DNA of 64,000 bases from Sipunculus nudus. Taxonomy: Eukaryota > Annelida > Sipuncula > Golfingiida > Sipunculidae. The notes beneath the pieces are model-generated. The model saw only the letters and a program-made list of their open reading frames with translations. It was not told the origin of the DNA and did no database searches. The first letter of the stretch is position 1. Each line of letters begins with the position of its first letter. The stretch spans positions 95,130,723 through 95,194,722 of the forward strand of contig CM049309.1 of NCBI GenBank assembly GCA_026874595.1, given 5' to 3'. This document shows, in pieces, positions 46,001 through 58,389 of the stretch. The position numbers and the translations under genes are program-made.

Positions 46001-48117
46001 GTGAGTCTGGGCATTTTTGTTTGATCACTTATCTGTTTTAAGTCACTAAGGGATACCATTTATTTAGATTATTCATTTAATATCTCCTTAATATACAGGA
46101 CTGAACCAATGCATGTAATAAATAAGCTCGCATGCTTGCAAGATTTTCGTGTTACATTGTTTGGCTTATATTTAAACTGATCTCACAAAAATTCCAATTC
46201 CTGTACGGCATACAATATGACTGCTGGTTTCAGTTTTAAATTCATGACTCTTCTTAGGATGTGCCGGTTTATAAATTTTTTGGCATATAATTATATTTTA
46301 TTGGACATTTATGTCTTGTTACGATGTGAAGCCAGTCACGTCCGTTTGAGGATGCAAGTCCTTGATATTGAAATATTAAATTATCATCAGTCCATGTTTC
46401 CTTAGAGCTGTGTTCTCTCTGTCCAGGTTTAAAGTGCTACACGTGCTCATCTACCGCCACTGCTGTGGCCAAAGGTGAATGCGGTGATCATTTTGAACCC
46501 AAAACAGATGAACTTCTCACAACTTGCAACGCAACGGCGGAGGAATTCTTCTGTCGCGTGAGTATTTAGACCATAAACCGTCCTTTAGATATCAAGACTT
46601 AGTCTTCGACCTTAAACATCCAAAAACAAGTCCAACACACCTTATGTTATGTTATGTTATGTTTGACTGACTCTCGTGAACACAAATGCAGGCAAAGTGG
46701 TTATGGTTAATTATTCAGACAGGTTATTGTGAAAATTTCTGAGAAAGAAAAATTAAACTGTGTTACTATTCTACGAGCTTCACATGTTTTATATCACATA
46801 GCGAAGTTGTTATATTATCTTGATGACTTTATGGAGTATGTCCTTGAAACTTTAACAGACAGTTTATTCAGTTGAACGTCACACTTACAGCTTCACAGTT
46901 GAACAAGACAGGAGCCAGTGCCTGATGACATTAAGGTTACACATTCCGGTTGTACACACAGTTTCACATATACTAACAAAACTCTGGTAGGAGGCAGCTC
47001 CTGGTTCACAATGATTGTCATAACTCTTCTGGTTATTATTTGAGAGGGAAGTCCATTACTTACTTATATATTATTCCAAGCTTGCAACCAGTTCCATCTT
47101 AGTGTGCCACACGTCCGCCATGTCCTACAAGGGTGGTCAGATTTGCACGAGGTGTACATCTCTGTCTCTTAGTTCTTCTCTCTCCTATGTCTGGATTTCC
47201 AATCCTTGTATACACATCACTGGTCATTATTGCTTTGATAACTAATCAGCTTGAATGCTTTGATTAACTGCAGTAGCATTAAGTGTGAACATCTCTCAGC
47301 CTGACTGGCACTATAAATAAAGGTTTGATTTTCTTTAAAAGATTCAATTGCCATTCCCTGAACTCCATGTGTCTTCCTGCTTGAACATAGTTTGCCTACA
47401 CTGAACTGCTAATTATATCTACAGGTAATTAGCCATACAGATACATATTTAAAATTACAAAGAATCTTATGCACACTTTCATACATTTACAACCAAGTAA
47501 TAAATTGGTAATAACACGTCTGTCATATTTATACAATGATTCGAAACTATATAGAATGTTTAAAGCTGTTTCCCAGACTAGAGTTCCCTTGAACAGTTTT
47601 CAGGAATCATGCAAACTAAGGCGTCATATCGATATTCTGTAATAATCAGGTGACCCTCATGGTATGCTAAACGGTTGTCCTGTACCATAACAGAGACTGG
47701 CCTCCGTCGTCTCTGAAAGGAATATCAACTCGTGACCACGACAAGCAAAAATATAAATCAAAACCGTTGTGCATTCATTTATGTGTGGTAGTTGACGTCA
47801 AGGTCCGTTGTTCTACCAAAAGGGAAAAATGTGATCTATGACCTTCCATTCAAGTAGCCCAAAGAGTTGCTTCTCTGTCGATTTGTGCATTCTGTGCTAG
47901 TTAAGCTGTAATGATAAAAGTTGTTATTTTGAAACGTACAGCGGGCCTGGACATATTCTGACGTATATTATATGTCCTATATAGGCCGAAGAGCTTCAAC
48001 GGCTGCTTCTCTCTCTCTGTTGGATCATGATAGCCGAGCACAAAAGGTGTTTCCTGTGAGTGTGCGCTCTCTCTGTCTTGGAAAAATGACAGCCGAGTGC
48101 TGACTGTGATGTTAGCA

Positions 48118-48156
<39 letters not shown>

Positions 48157-50057
48157 GAGATGTAAAAACTTCTTTACATCAAGAAAGGCGCCTAATCTTC
48201 GCTTATATGAGGAATGTTATCTCAGTTTTTATCCTAAAAGTTAAAAGAAAATATAGATTTTCAGTGGGATACTGTCATAATAAGATATGTACAAATATTT
48301 TTGCATTTTTTTATGGCGCTGCGGTCACGGTAAGAAATTTATATACCGGTATGTTTTCATTGAAGACCTGGCGAGTGATGATTTTAATATTTGCGAACCT
48401 GAAAGGGACGCTGGGGCATCCAGGTTTTCGATTAATTTTATTGGTAACTATTATTTGACGTATAAATAATAGGTTGATGAAGACATGAACGATGAATTTA
48501 ATGGACGTTAAAAGGAAGGAAACTATTCCTGGAGAAAGAAACGGAAATATGTGTCGCGGACCGGGGGTAAGGCAGGTCCGCCCCATGTCACAGGAAGAAC
48601 CCAAGACAAAGTGGATGGATGAACTTTATTCTGAAGAAGAAAGACCGTGGTCAGCTTGTTGCCAACAAGAGGAGCAAGGCTGGACTGACGTGACAGTTCC
48701 GAGACCTCGTAGACGTTCCGGAGCTGTCACGCCTCATTGCCCAAACCACCCCAAAACCGGTCCGACAAAACATCGTATTCTTTCTCCCAGGATTTTCGTC
48801 GGCCACGTATGCAGGCCATACTACGCAAGGGAAACCGTTTAATGACCCTTGACCAGGAGGGACTTTTCTCGAGTGTCACTCCGGATTGACAGACAAAATG
48901 AAAAAAAAAACATGGGGGTTTATTTCCCCGTGTTACATATGCATACCATGTTAGTAGCAGAAGCGGACAAAAGTGAAGCCGAAACCGTTTTTTAAACCGT
49001 ATAAGACCAATTTTGAGTCCTGGAAACCCCGCCGCCACCCTACCCCCATTCCTTTACCGGAAATGCTGACCTTGTATTAGGTCCTGTCATTTGTGCCCCT
49101 GAGTTGAACCCCTCCTTTTCATAAAGTGAGAGTTACGTGTTTTTCACATTTACTGACCGCGCTCGAGGGCCAGAGCCTGGGTCAAATGTCAGACCAAACA
49201 TGCTTGAATCCCTCACTGTAAGCTTGGTTTATTCATTTGCACAATATAATTCTTAATTCTGTGCTGCATTAGACCGCACAGGCAATCCGGTCTTTGCTTA
49301 GGCAGTTCGGCTGTTTTCGGTGGAAACCTCCATGCAGATCATAAAAAAAAATGTAAAAATCGCTCAAAATTAAGTATGCATTAAAATTATTTATTCTCCG
49401 ATGCAAAACAAACAACATGGTTAAAATAATAAATTGCAAAACATTATCCAAAGGTTTGCATAAATGCTTTTCAAAATTGCTTCATTCTAATGTGTTATCT
49501 TAGGCGGAACGAACTGAAATGATTTGTGGTTGAATAATCAAACAGTAATTTCTATGTCAATTAAAATAAAGATAAGGGTAAAAACTATTACGACCTGGAC
49601 TATATGAACCAGACTAGGAAATAAAACTGTAGGACACAAGATTAGTTCTGGCAACACCTTGATATTCGTCTACAATTTATCAAGGATTATTCAATTATAA
49701 ATCAGTATAAATCTTTAAGGAATCTGTGTTTGATAAGTCTCTTGGGAGAGGGTTATTCTTGTGACGAAAGCTAGGACAGCCAACTTTTAGTTACATTTTC
49801 TTTTCATAACATAGTTACTTTCCAGAAATTTCGGGATTAACATATCCATTTATAATTGCTTTCAGAAAGAGAAGACTGGGGTTAATTCAGCGTGGAACAG
49901 GGTGACACGGAGCTGCGCAAGGGAGTGTGAAACCCGGAACGTCGCCTACATCAAGCGAGTCACGTGTTGTAAAACTGACATGTGTAACGGCGCAGGCGCG
50001 GTCACCTTTGGGGTGATGACCATGACCTTTGCTCTCATGTCAGCAATTTGCTTTTAA
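45940..50057 (+). CDS. Ly6/uPAR (three-finger) GPI-anchored protein, complete
   Basis: Three coding exons, 45940-46000, 46427-46557 and 49866-50057, join in phase into 127 codons plus stop. Residues 1-21 are a signal peptide (MKMDVRIIAFLALGLAG...). The mature chain starts LKCYTCSS, the classic Ly6 opening, and has ten domain cysteines ending with TCCKTDMCNG (the CC-x3-C-N signature). An N-glycosylation site N-A-T lies in CNATAEE. A hydrophobic tail (AVTFGVMTMTFALMSAICF) follows the last cysteine, as expected for GPI attachment. Such proteins sit on the cell surface or act as receptor modulators. The exact ortholog is unknown. A polyadenylation signal aataaa lies at 50457-50462. Upstream is the 3' splice-site array. 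Confidence 0.93.
46427..46557 (+). CDS. Ly6-type gene, middle exon
   Basis: Acceptor tgttctctctgtccag at 46426 and donor CGC|GTGAGT at 46558. Encodes the first half of the three-finger domain with five cysteines (KCYTC, GEC, TTC, FFC). It starts in phase 1 and ends in phase 0. Confidence 0.93.
46558..49865 (+). other. Ly6-type gene, intron 2
   Basis: 3.3 kb intron. It holds a (CT)n tract (about 48118-48150) and an unexplained 116-codon open stretch at 48492-48842 (Pro/Arg-rich, with RRRSGAV and TKHRILSPRIFVG). Coding-like fragments in other frames follow to about 49070. The latter resembles a decayed retroelement ORF but is not assigned. No arrays at the exon edges here. Confidence 0.55.
49866..50057 (+). 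CDS. Ly6-type gene, last coding exon
   Basis: Acceptor ttataattgctttcag at 49865. 63 codons plus TAA, with five domain cysteines (SCARECE, TCCKTDMC) and a hydrophobic C-terminus. Intact frame. Confidence 0.93.
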   Translation, partial: KEKTGVNSAWNRVTRSCARECETRNVAYIKRVTCCKTDMCNGAGAVTFGVMTMTFALMSAICF

Positions 50058-50456
50058 AGGTGTGAAGGCACCATTCAAATCGGTTATGGATTTATGCAAC
50101 TATAGTGTATTGGAGGGTGACCATTTTTAAGGTGACCACGGGACGGACACTGGAAATCGAGTCGCTGAACATTATGAAAAACTGCATGATGGTTTTTATT
50201 ATTAGTTATCATTGTTCTACTTGCTTGTTTACTGACATGCTGAGGGCTGGCTAATTCACCTGGTCGGGCATTTATAATTAACTAGATATTGTAGGTTTTG
50301 TAGACACGGGGTTTGTAAGCCATCGGATTTAAACAAAAAGAAAACAAAAAACAAAAGTTTGCAATCGCCGACGGATCACTGGAGCCTCCTCCGGCTAGCG
50401 ATAATCGAAGAATCGGCTATGAACTGTACGACCTTGGACATTAGGTAATAGCCAGA

Positions 50457-50462
50457 AATAAA
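50457..50462 (+). terminator. Polyadenylation signal for the Ly6-type gene
   Basis: aataaa, 400 bp after the stop codon; the first clear hexamer downstream. Confidence 0.5.
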
Positions 50463-50579
50463 TACCAGGTCCAAATCCGTCACCGTTGATTTATATTGTA
50501 CCCAAAGGTCAGGTTTAGAAAATCAGCCATATTTTAAACCGACGGGCTTGCACTTGGTGGGGCGTAAGAACCACCTACA

Positions 50580-51660
50580 GGAAACTAGGGACCAATAGGT
50601 CTGGACGCTCAGCTGAATTTCTCTATAAGGACATTTTTATGAGCTTTTCAACATGTGGGTCCTGTGACCTTCACCCTTGACGTTGTGGCTTAAAAATCTG
50701 CGGAGTTACTATTCTTGAATTTACACCATTCTGATTTTAACATTCATTAACCCATTCTTGACATAACTAGAATACATATATACAGGTCAGGAAGGGTCCC
50801 CCAAAAGGACCATGGATTTCCAGTGCGGTCTGAGAGATGCTTGAAAATAAATTGAAGGACCTGATTACATGCAGAGACAGACGGAACTGACTCAAACAGT
50901 ATTTAAACAACTAACAAAGATGATATAAGGTTAATCAGCGTTAATTCTATATAAAGGCATAATAACATCTGATGTGTTAAACTGTATGCCTGGTCAGCAA
51001 ATAAATCGACAACATGACCTTGACTTTTGAATGTCAAAATCAACACGATTCTTCCCCTATTGTTAGGTGATCCATATGTGAAAGATGGAAGGTTTGGGAT
51101 TAAATGTTTGGTTTATAAAGCATCCATAATCTTTATAAAGATGTGGGTCTTGTTACCTTCACCTTTGACCTCAAGACCTCAAAATCGAAATGATTCCTAT
51201 TTCAGTGGTGAGCCATTAATAAATCATGTTTGAAACCAATCTGTCTACCAGTTATCATTTATAAACCAATTTGTGAACGGATTGGCCCTGTGACCTTGAC
51301 CTTTGACCCTGTGACACCAAAATAAAAAACAATCTCTCCTTTATTGGCAGATGAGCCACATGTGGAGGATGGAAGATTTGTTAAAGTGATTAAAGTTTGG
51401 CTTAAAATGCACCCACAATCTTTTTATAGAAGTGAGGCTTGTGACCTTGAACTATGACCTCATGAACCCAAAATCAATAAGTTTATTACTTTAGTGGTGG
51501 GTAATCTGTAAGTCGAATTTCAAACCAATATTTCAATCCGAACTGGAGTTATAATTCAGAAACAAATTTGTGGACGGACGGACGAACAGAAAGTAAGACG
51601 AATAGACGTACGACAGGGTGATCACTATAGGGCACCTGCTTATAATCAATAAACAAACCA
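50580..51660. repeat. Dispersed repeat with gaccttgacctttgacc motifs
   Basis: Starts gggaccaatagg.ctggacgctcagctg, similar to the 2.6 kb repeat start. It has diverged internal repeats of (t)gtgaccttcacc/tttgacct..aaaatc (about 50660, 51150, 51290, 51440) and ends in an acggacggacgaacag tract (about 51570-51590) and a gatcactatagggca block. Non-coding. Confidence 0.55.
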
Positions 51661-51719
51661 GGTTTTGGGAAACTAGATGAAACTACAGCTGAGAAACTAA
51701 CAAACTGTCATTTGACTGT

Positions 51720-52070
51720 CTCTAAAATACCCCTCAAAAATCGAAATATTTAGAAAACTACAGGTGGTGCCACCAGTTTTCGTTAACTGACAAAACTAGT
51801 CATGGTCAATATTCAAGGCAAGGTTCATGGCAATCCATGCATTAATTTTCAAGATACTTGAGGTTTTGTATGAAAGTTTTAATTATTCGGGGGGGGGGGG
51901 GGGTACTTACAGCCTCAGAGCTCGGAGGATATAGGTTGCAGTGACCTAATGTCATGTTTCCAAGGATGTTTTATATTGGTTTCCCTGGATGTTTAGTTAG
52001 AGGTGTTTAGTGTTAGCGGTTACGATTTGTGCCTTGCAAACGGAAGGCCGGAAGCCGACGAACAAAACGC
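51720..52070 (+). repeat. Another copy of the G-tract dispersed repeat
   Basis: Same block order as at 33.7-34.3 kb: gtggcgccaccag-like (gtggtgccaccag), tcattaattttcaagatact, then a G-run (about 51889-51902), then tcggaggatataggt and tccctggatgt..gttagaggt. Confidence 0.6.
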
Positions 52071-53880
52071 CATTCCTATACCTTAATAACTAAAACTATT
52101 GATATAGAAATAAACTCATCAACCTCTACAAGCTTTCTGTGGATAATGGTCTTACATAAGGCATCATGATGGATAATGGGCTTACATAATGCATCTGGAA
52201 TATATTAATGTCTTCTTTGTCCACAGTACCCTAGTAACAAAAAATTTTTGTAAAAGGGGCGGAGTAAATGACAATCTAGGTACATTTTGAAGAATCCTTT
52301 TTTCAAATTTTTAATTTTATAAATTTTCCTTTAGTATTTTCGTTGCTACCCCTCCCCCGAAAAAAAGTTTGGAAATTATCATATTGTTGAATGGTTTATC
52401 TTGTTTCATATTCTTCATAAATATATTGGAGATGAAAGTTCATATATTTGAATATTATTTCTACAGGAATCCGTTTAAAATATTCGGAACATTCCATGTT
52501 TTTATGCTGCGTTTATCAAACACCAATTTGTCTGATATGCTTTGTGAACCTGTCTCCATTTTAATTTCTGATATGCCTATAGTGAAGCTGTAATCAAAAT
52601 GTTTATTATGCAAATGTAAACTTTCGTTTTTCATTATTAACAGATGCTGATTTAAATGTGAATTGGCGTGTCAGGTTTTATTTGTCATATTGTTTTGTAA
52701 ACTGTTTTTTGACTTATTAAAGATGTCAGAAAAAGGGGGTTTGTTTCTCCTTATACGACGTTCTATATCATAGAGCGCCCTCTGTATGAACTTACATGAA
52801 TGACTTATTAATTATTTCTGTTTGGACCCGATCTCTGAAGTTCAGAATGCAGGAGACCATACTCTGACGTGTCACAGCTTGTAATCACGTGTTTACCTGC
52901 GAGAAGCGAAGTTATTGTTTTCACTCGATTCTCTGTGTGTGTATGTCCGCAAGATATCTGAAGAACGGTATCCGGGATGTTATTAAAATTTATCATATAG
53001 GTTGTTATTGTGAAATAACCAAGAAGTTCAAGTTTGGTGTAAAGCCATTAATCCCGGAATGAGTGTTTTATGGTTTTTTTATGGCACATATGTTTACACT
53101 AGGACGTAACATGTGACGACACGCCATCTTTGGAGAGCGAGTCATGATATCACACCGCACAATTATGAGGGAACTCAGTGTGCCTTCCTAAAAGGTGTCA
53201 GGGAGGGGGGGGGGGCATGGTTGTTGTTCGTTGTGTTCATAGCTAGGGGCAGCAGTATCACAATATCCAGGGTGTTTTTAGTGAAATTAAACAGTTCCAA
53301 GCAATAACACAGGTTTAAACTTTGAAAACTATCTTCCACGCAGGGTTTGCGTCCTCATATGGCACAAATGCAACGCGGAAGGACTGATCGTTAAGATAAT
53401 GTCCAATGTGTCCCGTATGCCTGGAGCACCATACTGTCAACAAAACAAGTCCAATGTTTAGCCTCTGGGATGAGGTTAATGTTTAGCCTCTTATTTCAGA
53501 TGAAAAATAAGAAATATAAGAATGGAGCACTCACAATGTCCATTTGTAATGAGCGGGGTGTGCGTGTATGAGTGCATCTATCTTTTTGGGTGCATACTTG
53601 ACTAATTATATCATTCAAGTTCTAATTCTGTTTAGATTCGAACACATTTATCACGTGACCGGGTTGTCTGGCTGAGGGAAGGTTTTTAGTATATGCAGTC
53701 ACAGGAGGATGTTTTGGTGAAAATGATGAGAAAGAATTTTTTTAGATTTTCCTTGTCAGGTGGAGCCACCGGAAACTCATCTTCAAATGTTTGATGCGAC
53801 TTGCTCTGTTTATCTATTCGGAGGAGATTTAGAGGTGGGGACAGGTGGGGTTGAAAAATATGCTCTAGAGATTCGAGAAG
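52071..53880. other. Intergenic, no supported gene
   Basis: Mostly AT-rich. A G-run lies at about 53202-53213. A possible acceptor (ttttccttgtcag, AG at 53759-53760) precedes the 37 bp array and resembles its units. Confidence 0.4.
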
Positions 53881-53884
53881 TTAA

Positions 53885-54468
53885 GACCATCCGGCATCAA
53901 TGTTATTTACTTTGCACCGCAGGCCCATTGGCATCAATGATATTTTGGGTCACCAGCATCAATGTTATTTTGTTAAGACAATCAGGTAAACGGCATCAAT
54001 GATATTTTGTTAATATCATCAGGTCCCCGGCATCAATGTTATTTTTATGTACACCATCAAGTCACCGACATCAATGTTATTTTGTTTAGACCATCAGGTC
54101 CCCGGAATCAATGTTATTTTGTTTAGACCATCAGGTCACCGGCATCAATGATATTTTGTGTACACCATCAGGTCATCAGCATCAATTATATTTTGTGTAA
54201 ACCATCAAGTCACCGACATAAATGTTATTTTGTTTAGACCATCAAGTCACCGGCATCAATGATATTTTGTTTAGACCATCAGGTCACCGGCATCAATGAT
54301 ATTTTGTTTAGACCATCAGGTCACCGGCATCAATGATATTTTGTGTACACCATCAAGTCACCAGCATCAATGTTATTTTGTGTACACCTTCAGGTCACCG
54401 ACATCAATGATATTTTTTTAGACCATCAGGACACCGATATCAATGTTATTTTGTTTATACATCATCAG
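53885..54468 (+). repeat. 37 bp minisatellite of 3'-splice-like units
   Basis: About 15 units. Each reads ..tattttgtttagaccatcag|gtcaccggcatcaatg: a T-rich tract, catCAG and ~16 downstream bases. The last unit runs into tttatacatcatcag|gccatatggggatcaag, the acceptor side of the signal-peptide-like exon at 54469. Same layout as the array before the Ly6 exon. Confidence 0.82.
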
Positions 54469-54551
54469 GCCATATGGGGATCAAGATTACCATGGTTTCA
54501 TCAGGAAGCTTTATTCTCGGTCTGCTGCTGATGGCCCAGACCGCTTTTTGA
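54469..54551 (+). pseudogene. Signal-peptide-like exon, possibly decayed Ly6-type first exon
   Basis: Acceptor AG at 54467-54468, then ATG at 54474: MGIKITMVSSGSFILG, LLLMAQTAF, then TGA at 54549-54551. This is a plausible secretory signal peptide with a hydrophobic core. It stops where a donor would be expected and no GT donor is present nearby. It could be a decayed gene, or the exon may end at a site I cannot see. The ATG position relative to the acceptor parallels the Ly6-type exon at 45926. Confidence 0.4.
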
Positions 54552-56038
54552 AGTTTTAAAGAAAATTATATCATTTTTAACTAAAGTCTTTTTCCTATTA
54601 TTTATGAATTATTTCAAATAAGACCGAATCTATGTATGCATATTAAAACGCGTGTGTCTATATGTGTGTGTTCGTGTGTTTCGGTATGTCGGTGTGTGTG
54701 TGTGTCTGTGTGCTTGTCTGGGTGTGTGTTGATGACATGCGGTGTAACCTGTGTTATCGTTAGTTTCGGCGATGTCCCTAAACAACCAGTTGTGAAAGTG
54801 AGAATCGCAGGCCTTCTCAGAGGATCATCAAGTGTCTCGAATTTTCTTTTAAATATAAAAGGCATATGTAGTGATCTGCAGCCATATGACATTATATAAA
54901 CAGTATGATCCTGTAGATCTGTCCATGGGGGGGGGGGGGGGGGGGGGGGTTAATATGTATGATAGGGAGTAATATGTAAAATGTGTACATTTAAACTCCT
55001 TTGCGTGTGTGTGTGAGTGGGAGGGGGAGGGGGTGTGTTTGTGTGTGAAAATGACGGTATGTTAGTGCTGTGTGTAACGTTATGTGTCACGTTTGGAGGC
55101 CAAGGACGTCAGTGAAAGATAACACGCTGTAATCCCTTGCCCCGGCTTACTGGATCAACGCTTCTGGTTACCAAAATAGGTAACGTGGCCACGCCCAGGT
55201 AGACAGGGCCGGGAATAATGTTCTGCACATGTTATCTTCCCCCAGGTTCAACCGAAGCTGATAGGGTGTTACGACATGCTTACCGGCAAGCTGCCCCTCA
55301 GCCCGCAGAGCTGACACCTGGTGGAAGCTACACTGATCTACACCTGCCAGGCAACACCAACATTCAGCGTGGTCCCTAATAAACAAAGACATTCAATGTT
55401 ATATTTCATATCAGTATTAAAATGAACTTTTTCTCCAATGTTTTAACTTATGAAGGCTATACATTTGACATTTAATATTATACTAAGGTATATTATCCAA
55501 TGTGGTTAGTCTTGCAATGAATTCGTTTACCCATGCATTGTCATATGTGACGCACTATCAAATTGGAATTCCACACTATGGTATCCCATATATGAGAAGC
55601 ACAGAAATAAAGTTATAAAGATAATTTCCTATATTATGTAAATATAATATTTAAATCAATGACGATTAAAGTACTTCATTTATAGTCAAATGTCAACGGG
55701 TATGAAATACATGTATCCCTAAAAAAAATAATAATATATGTGAGACTCATTTCGGATCATGATAACTGACGGGGCGAATGGGGGTTGGAGAGGTTTAAAT
55801 AAACATGTTTGTGCTCCAGTTGTTAATGACTGCATGTTTCTCGCCCTCTCCTCCTTATCTCAACGGAAATGTGAAGTGTGCATATCATACAACCTTTGAT
55901 GAACAGGTATATTTAGGTAAACCTTTTATGTTAATTGTAGTCCTTAGAATATCTTCATTATAATAACCCGTAATTACATGTAATATTCAACATGCGAACA
56001 CATAAACATATGGTACTATAGCAGACAAAAGAAAGAGT
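54552..56038. other. Intergenic, no supported gene
   Basis: A G-run of about 22 lies at 54928-54949. (TG)n-like stretches lie at 54655-54730 and 55003-55045. A 74-codon minus ORF at 55168-55392 is not recognised. Confidence 0.4.
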
Positions 56039-56039
56039 T

Positions 56040-57897
56040 AAGCCATTACATGAACTTGGTGCGTTGATACTTGATCATGGTTACATTATACTTACTCATT
56101 ACATGAACTTGGTGCGTTGATACTTGATCATGGTTACATTATACATACTCATTACATGAATTTGGTGCGTTGATACTTGATCATGGTTACATTATACATA
56201 CTCATTACATGAACTTGGTGCGTTGATACTTGATCATGGTTACATTATACATACTCATTACATGAACTTGGTGCGTTGATACTTGATCATGGTTACATTA
56301 TACATACTCACTACATGAATTTGGTGCGTTGATACTTGATCATGGTTACATTATACATACTCATTACATGAATTTGGTGCGTTGATACTTGATCATGGTT
56401 ACATTATACATACTCATTACATGAATTTGGTGCGTTGATACTTGATCATGGTTACATTATACATACTCATTACATGAATTTGGTGCGTTGATACTTGATC
56501 ATGGTTACATTATACATACTCATTACATGAACTTGGTGCGTTGATACTTGATCATGGTTACATTATACATACTCATTACATGAAATTGGTGCGTTGATAC
56601 TTGATCATGGTTACATTATACATACTCATTACATGAACTTGGTGCGTTGATACTTGATCATGGTTACATTATACATTCTCATTACATGAATTTGGTGCGT
56701 TGATACTTGATCATGGTTACATTATACATACTCATTACTTGAATTTGGTGCGTTGATACTTGATCATGGTTACATTATACATACTCATTACATGAACTTG
56801 GTGCGTTGATACTTGATCATGGTTACATTATACATACTCATTACATGAATTTGGTGCGTTGATACTTGATCATGGTTACATTATACATACTCATTACATG
56901 AATTTGGTGCGTTGATACTTGATCATGGTTACATTATACATACTCATTACATGAACTTGGTGCGTTGATACTTGATCATGGTTACATTATACATACTCAT
57001 TACATGAATTTTGTGCGTTGATACTTGATCATGGTTACATTATACATACTCATTACATGAATTTGGTGCGTTGATACTTGATCATGGTTACATTATACAT
57101 ACTCATTACATGAATTTGGTGCGTTGATACTTGATCATGGTTACATTATACATACTCATTACATGAATTTGGTGCGTTGATACTTGATCATGGTTACATT
57201 ATACATACTCATTACATGAATTTGGTGCGTTGATACTTGATCATGGTTACATTATACATACTCATTACATGAACTTGGTGCGTTGATACTTGATCATGGT
57301 TACATTATACATACTCACTACATGAATTTGGTGCGTTGATACTTGATCATGGTTACATTATACATACTCATTACATGAATTTGGTGCGTTGATACTTGAT
57401 CATGGTTACATTATACATACTCATTACATGAACTTGGTGCGTTGATACTTGATCATGGTTACATTATACATACTCATTACATGAATTTGGTGCGTTAATA
57501 CTTGATCATGGTTACATTATACATACTCATTACATGAATTTGGTGCGTTGATACTTGATCATGGTTACATTATACATACTCATTACATGAACTTGGTGCG
57601 TTGATACTTGATCATGGTTACATTATACATACTCATAACATGAATTTGGTGCGTTGATACTTGATCATGGTTACATTATACATACTCATTACATGAATTT
57701 GGTGCGTTGATACTTGATCATGGTTACATTATACATACTCATTACATGAATTTTGTGCGTTGATACTTGATCATGGTTACATAATACATACTCATTACAT
57801 GAATTTGGTACGTTGATACTTGATCATGGTTACATTATACATACTCATTACATGAACTTGGTGCGTTGATACTTGATCATGGTTACATTATACTTAC
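56040..57897 (-). repeat. 53 bp minisatellite with a donor-like GTATGT per unit
   Basis: About 35 very uniform units; on plus, tactcattacatgaatttgg then tgcgttgatacttgatcatg and gttacattataca. On the minus strand each unit has AATGA|GTATGT. The rightmost unit, next to unique sequence, has CTGAATGA|GTAAGT (57892-57897), a consensus donor. It could be another donor array, but the sequence to its right is not a convincing coding exon. Unit identity is very high, so expansion is recent. Confidence 0.85.
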
Positions 57898-58328
57898 TCA
57901 TTCAGCACAGCAGAAGTAAATGGTCAGTCAGACAAGTTGACGTCATCATGTCAGAGATGATGTCATTATGTCACCACAATCTCCGGCAAAACATCCTGGA
58001 CGGAAAAAAGCGGCTGGCGAGATGGTAAACCCACATGAGCAGCATCGACTTGATTGAAGTTTACTCAGTGCCTGTCGCAGTACCGTGAGCCAAGCAGTTA
58101 CTGCAGAGCTGTGCTGGAATCAGCACCTCATCAATTTATATGTGATCAATTCCATGATCACATAATATAATATATATTCAGCAATGTTTTCGTACGTCTT
58201 TTCTTCCCTGAACTTCGTTTTCCATCGAGGCTCCACTTTGGTATACGGCCAAATAATAAAACATATCACAGTCAAGTTGTATGTGGAAAATTTCAAAAAC
58301 TTTACATGGTCCTGTTCTATCCAAGTTC

Positions 58329-58389
<61 letters not shown>

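Noticed and set aside
43572-46059. Minus-strand ORFs (up to 245 codons) through the 46 bp array
   Set aside because: They run antisense to the acceptor array and the Ly6 exon and reflect a stop-poor repeat.
47901-48152. ORF with Arg-Glu repeats
   Set aside because: It is the reverse read of a (CT)n microsatellite.
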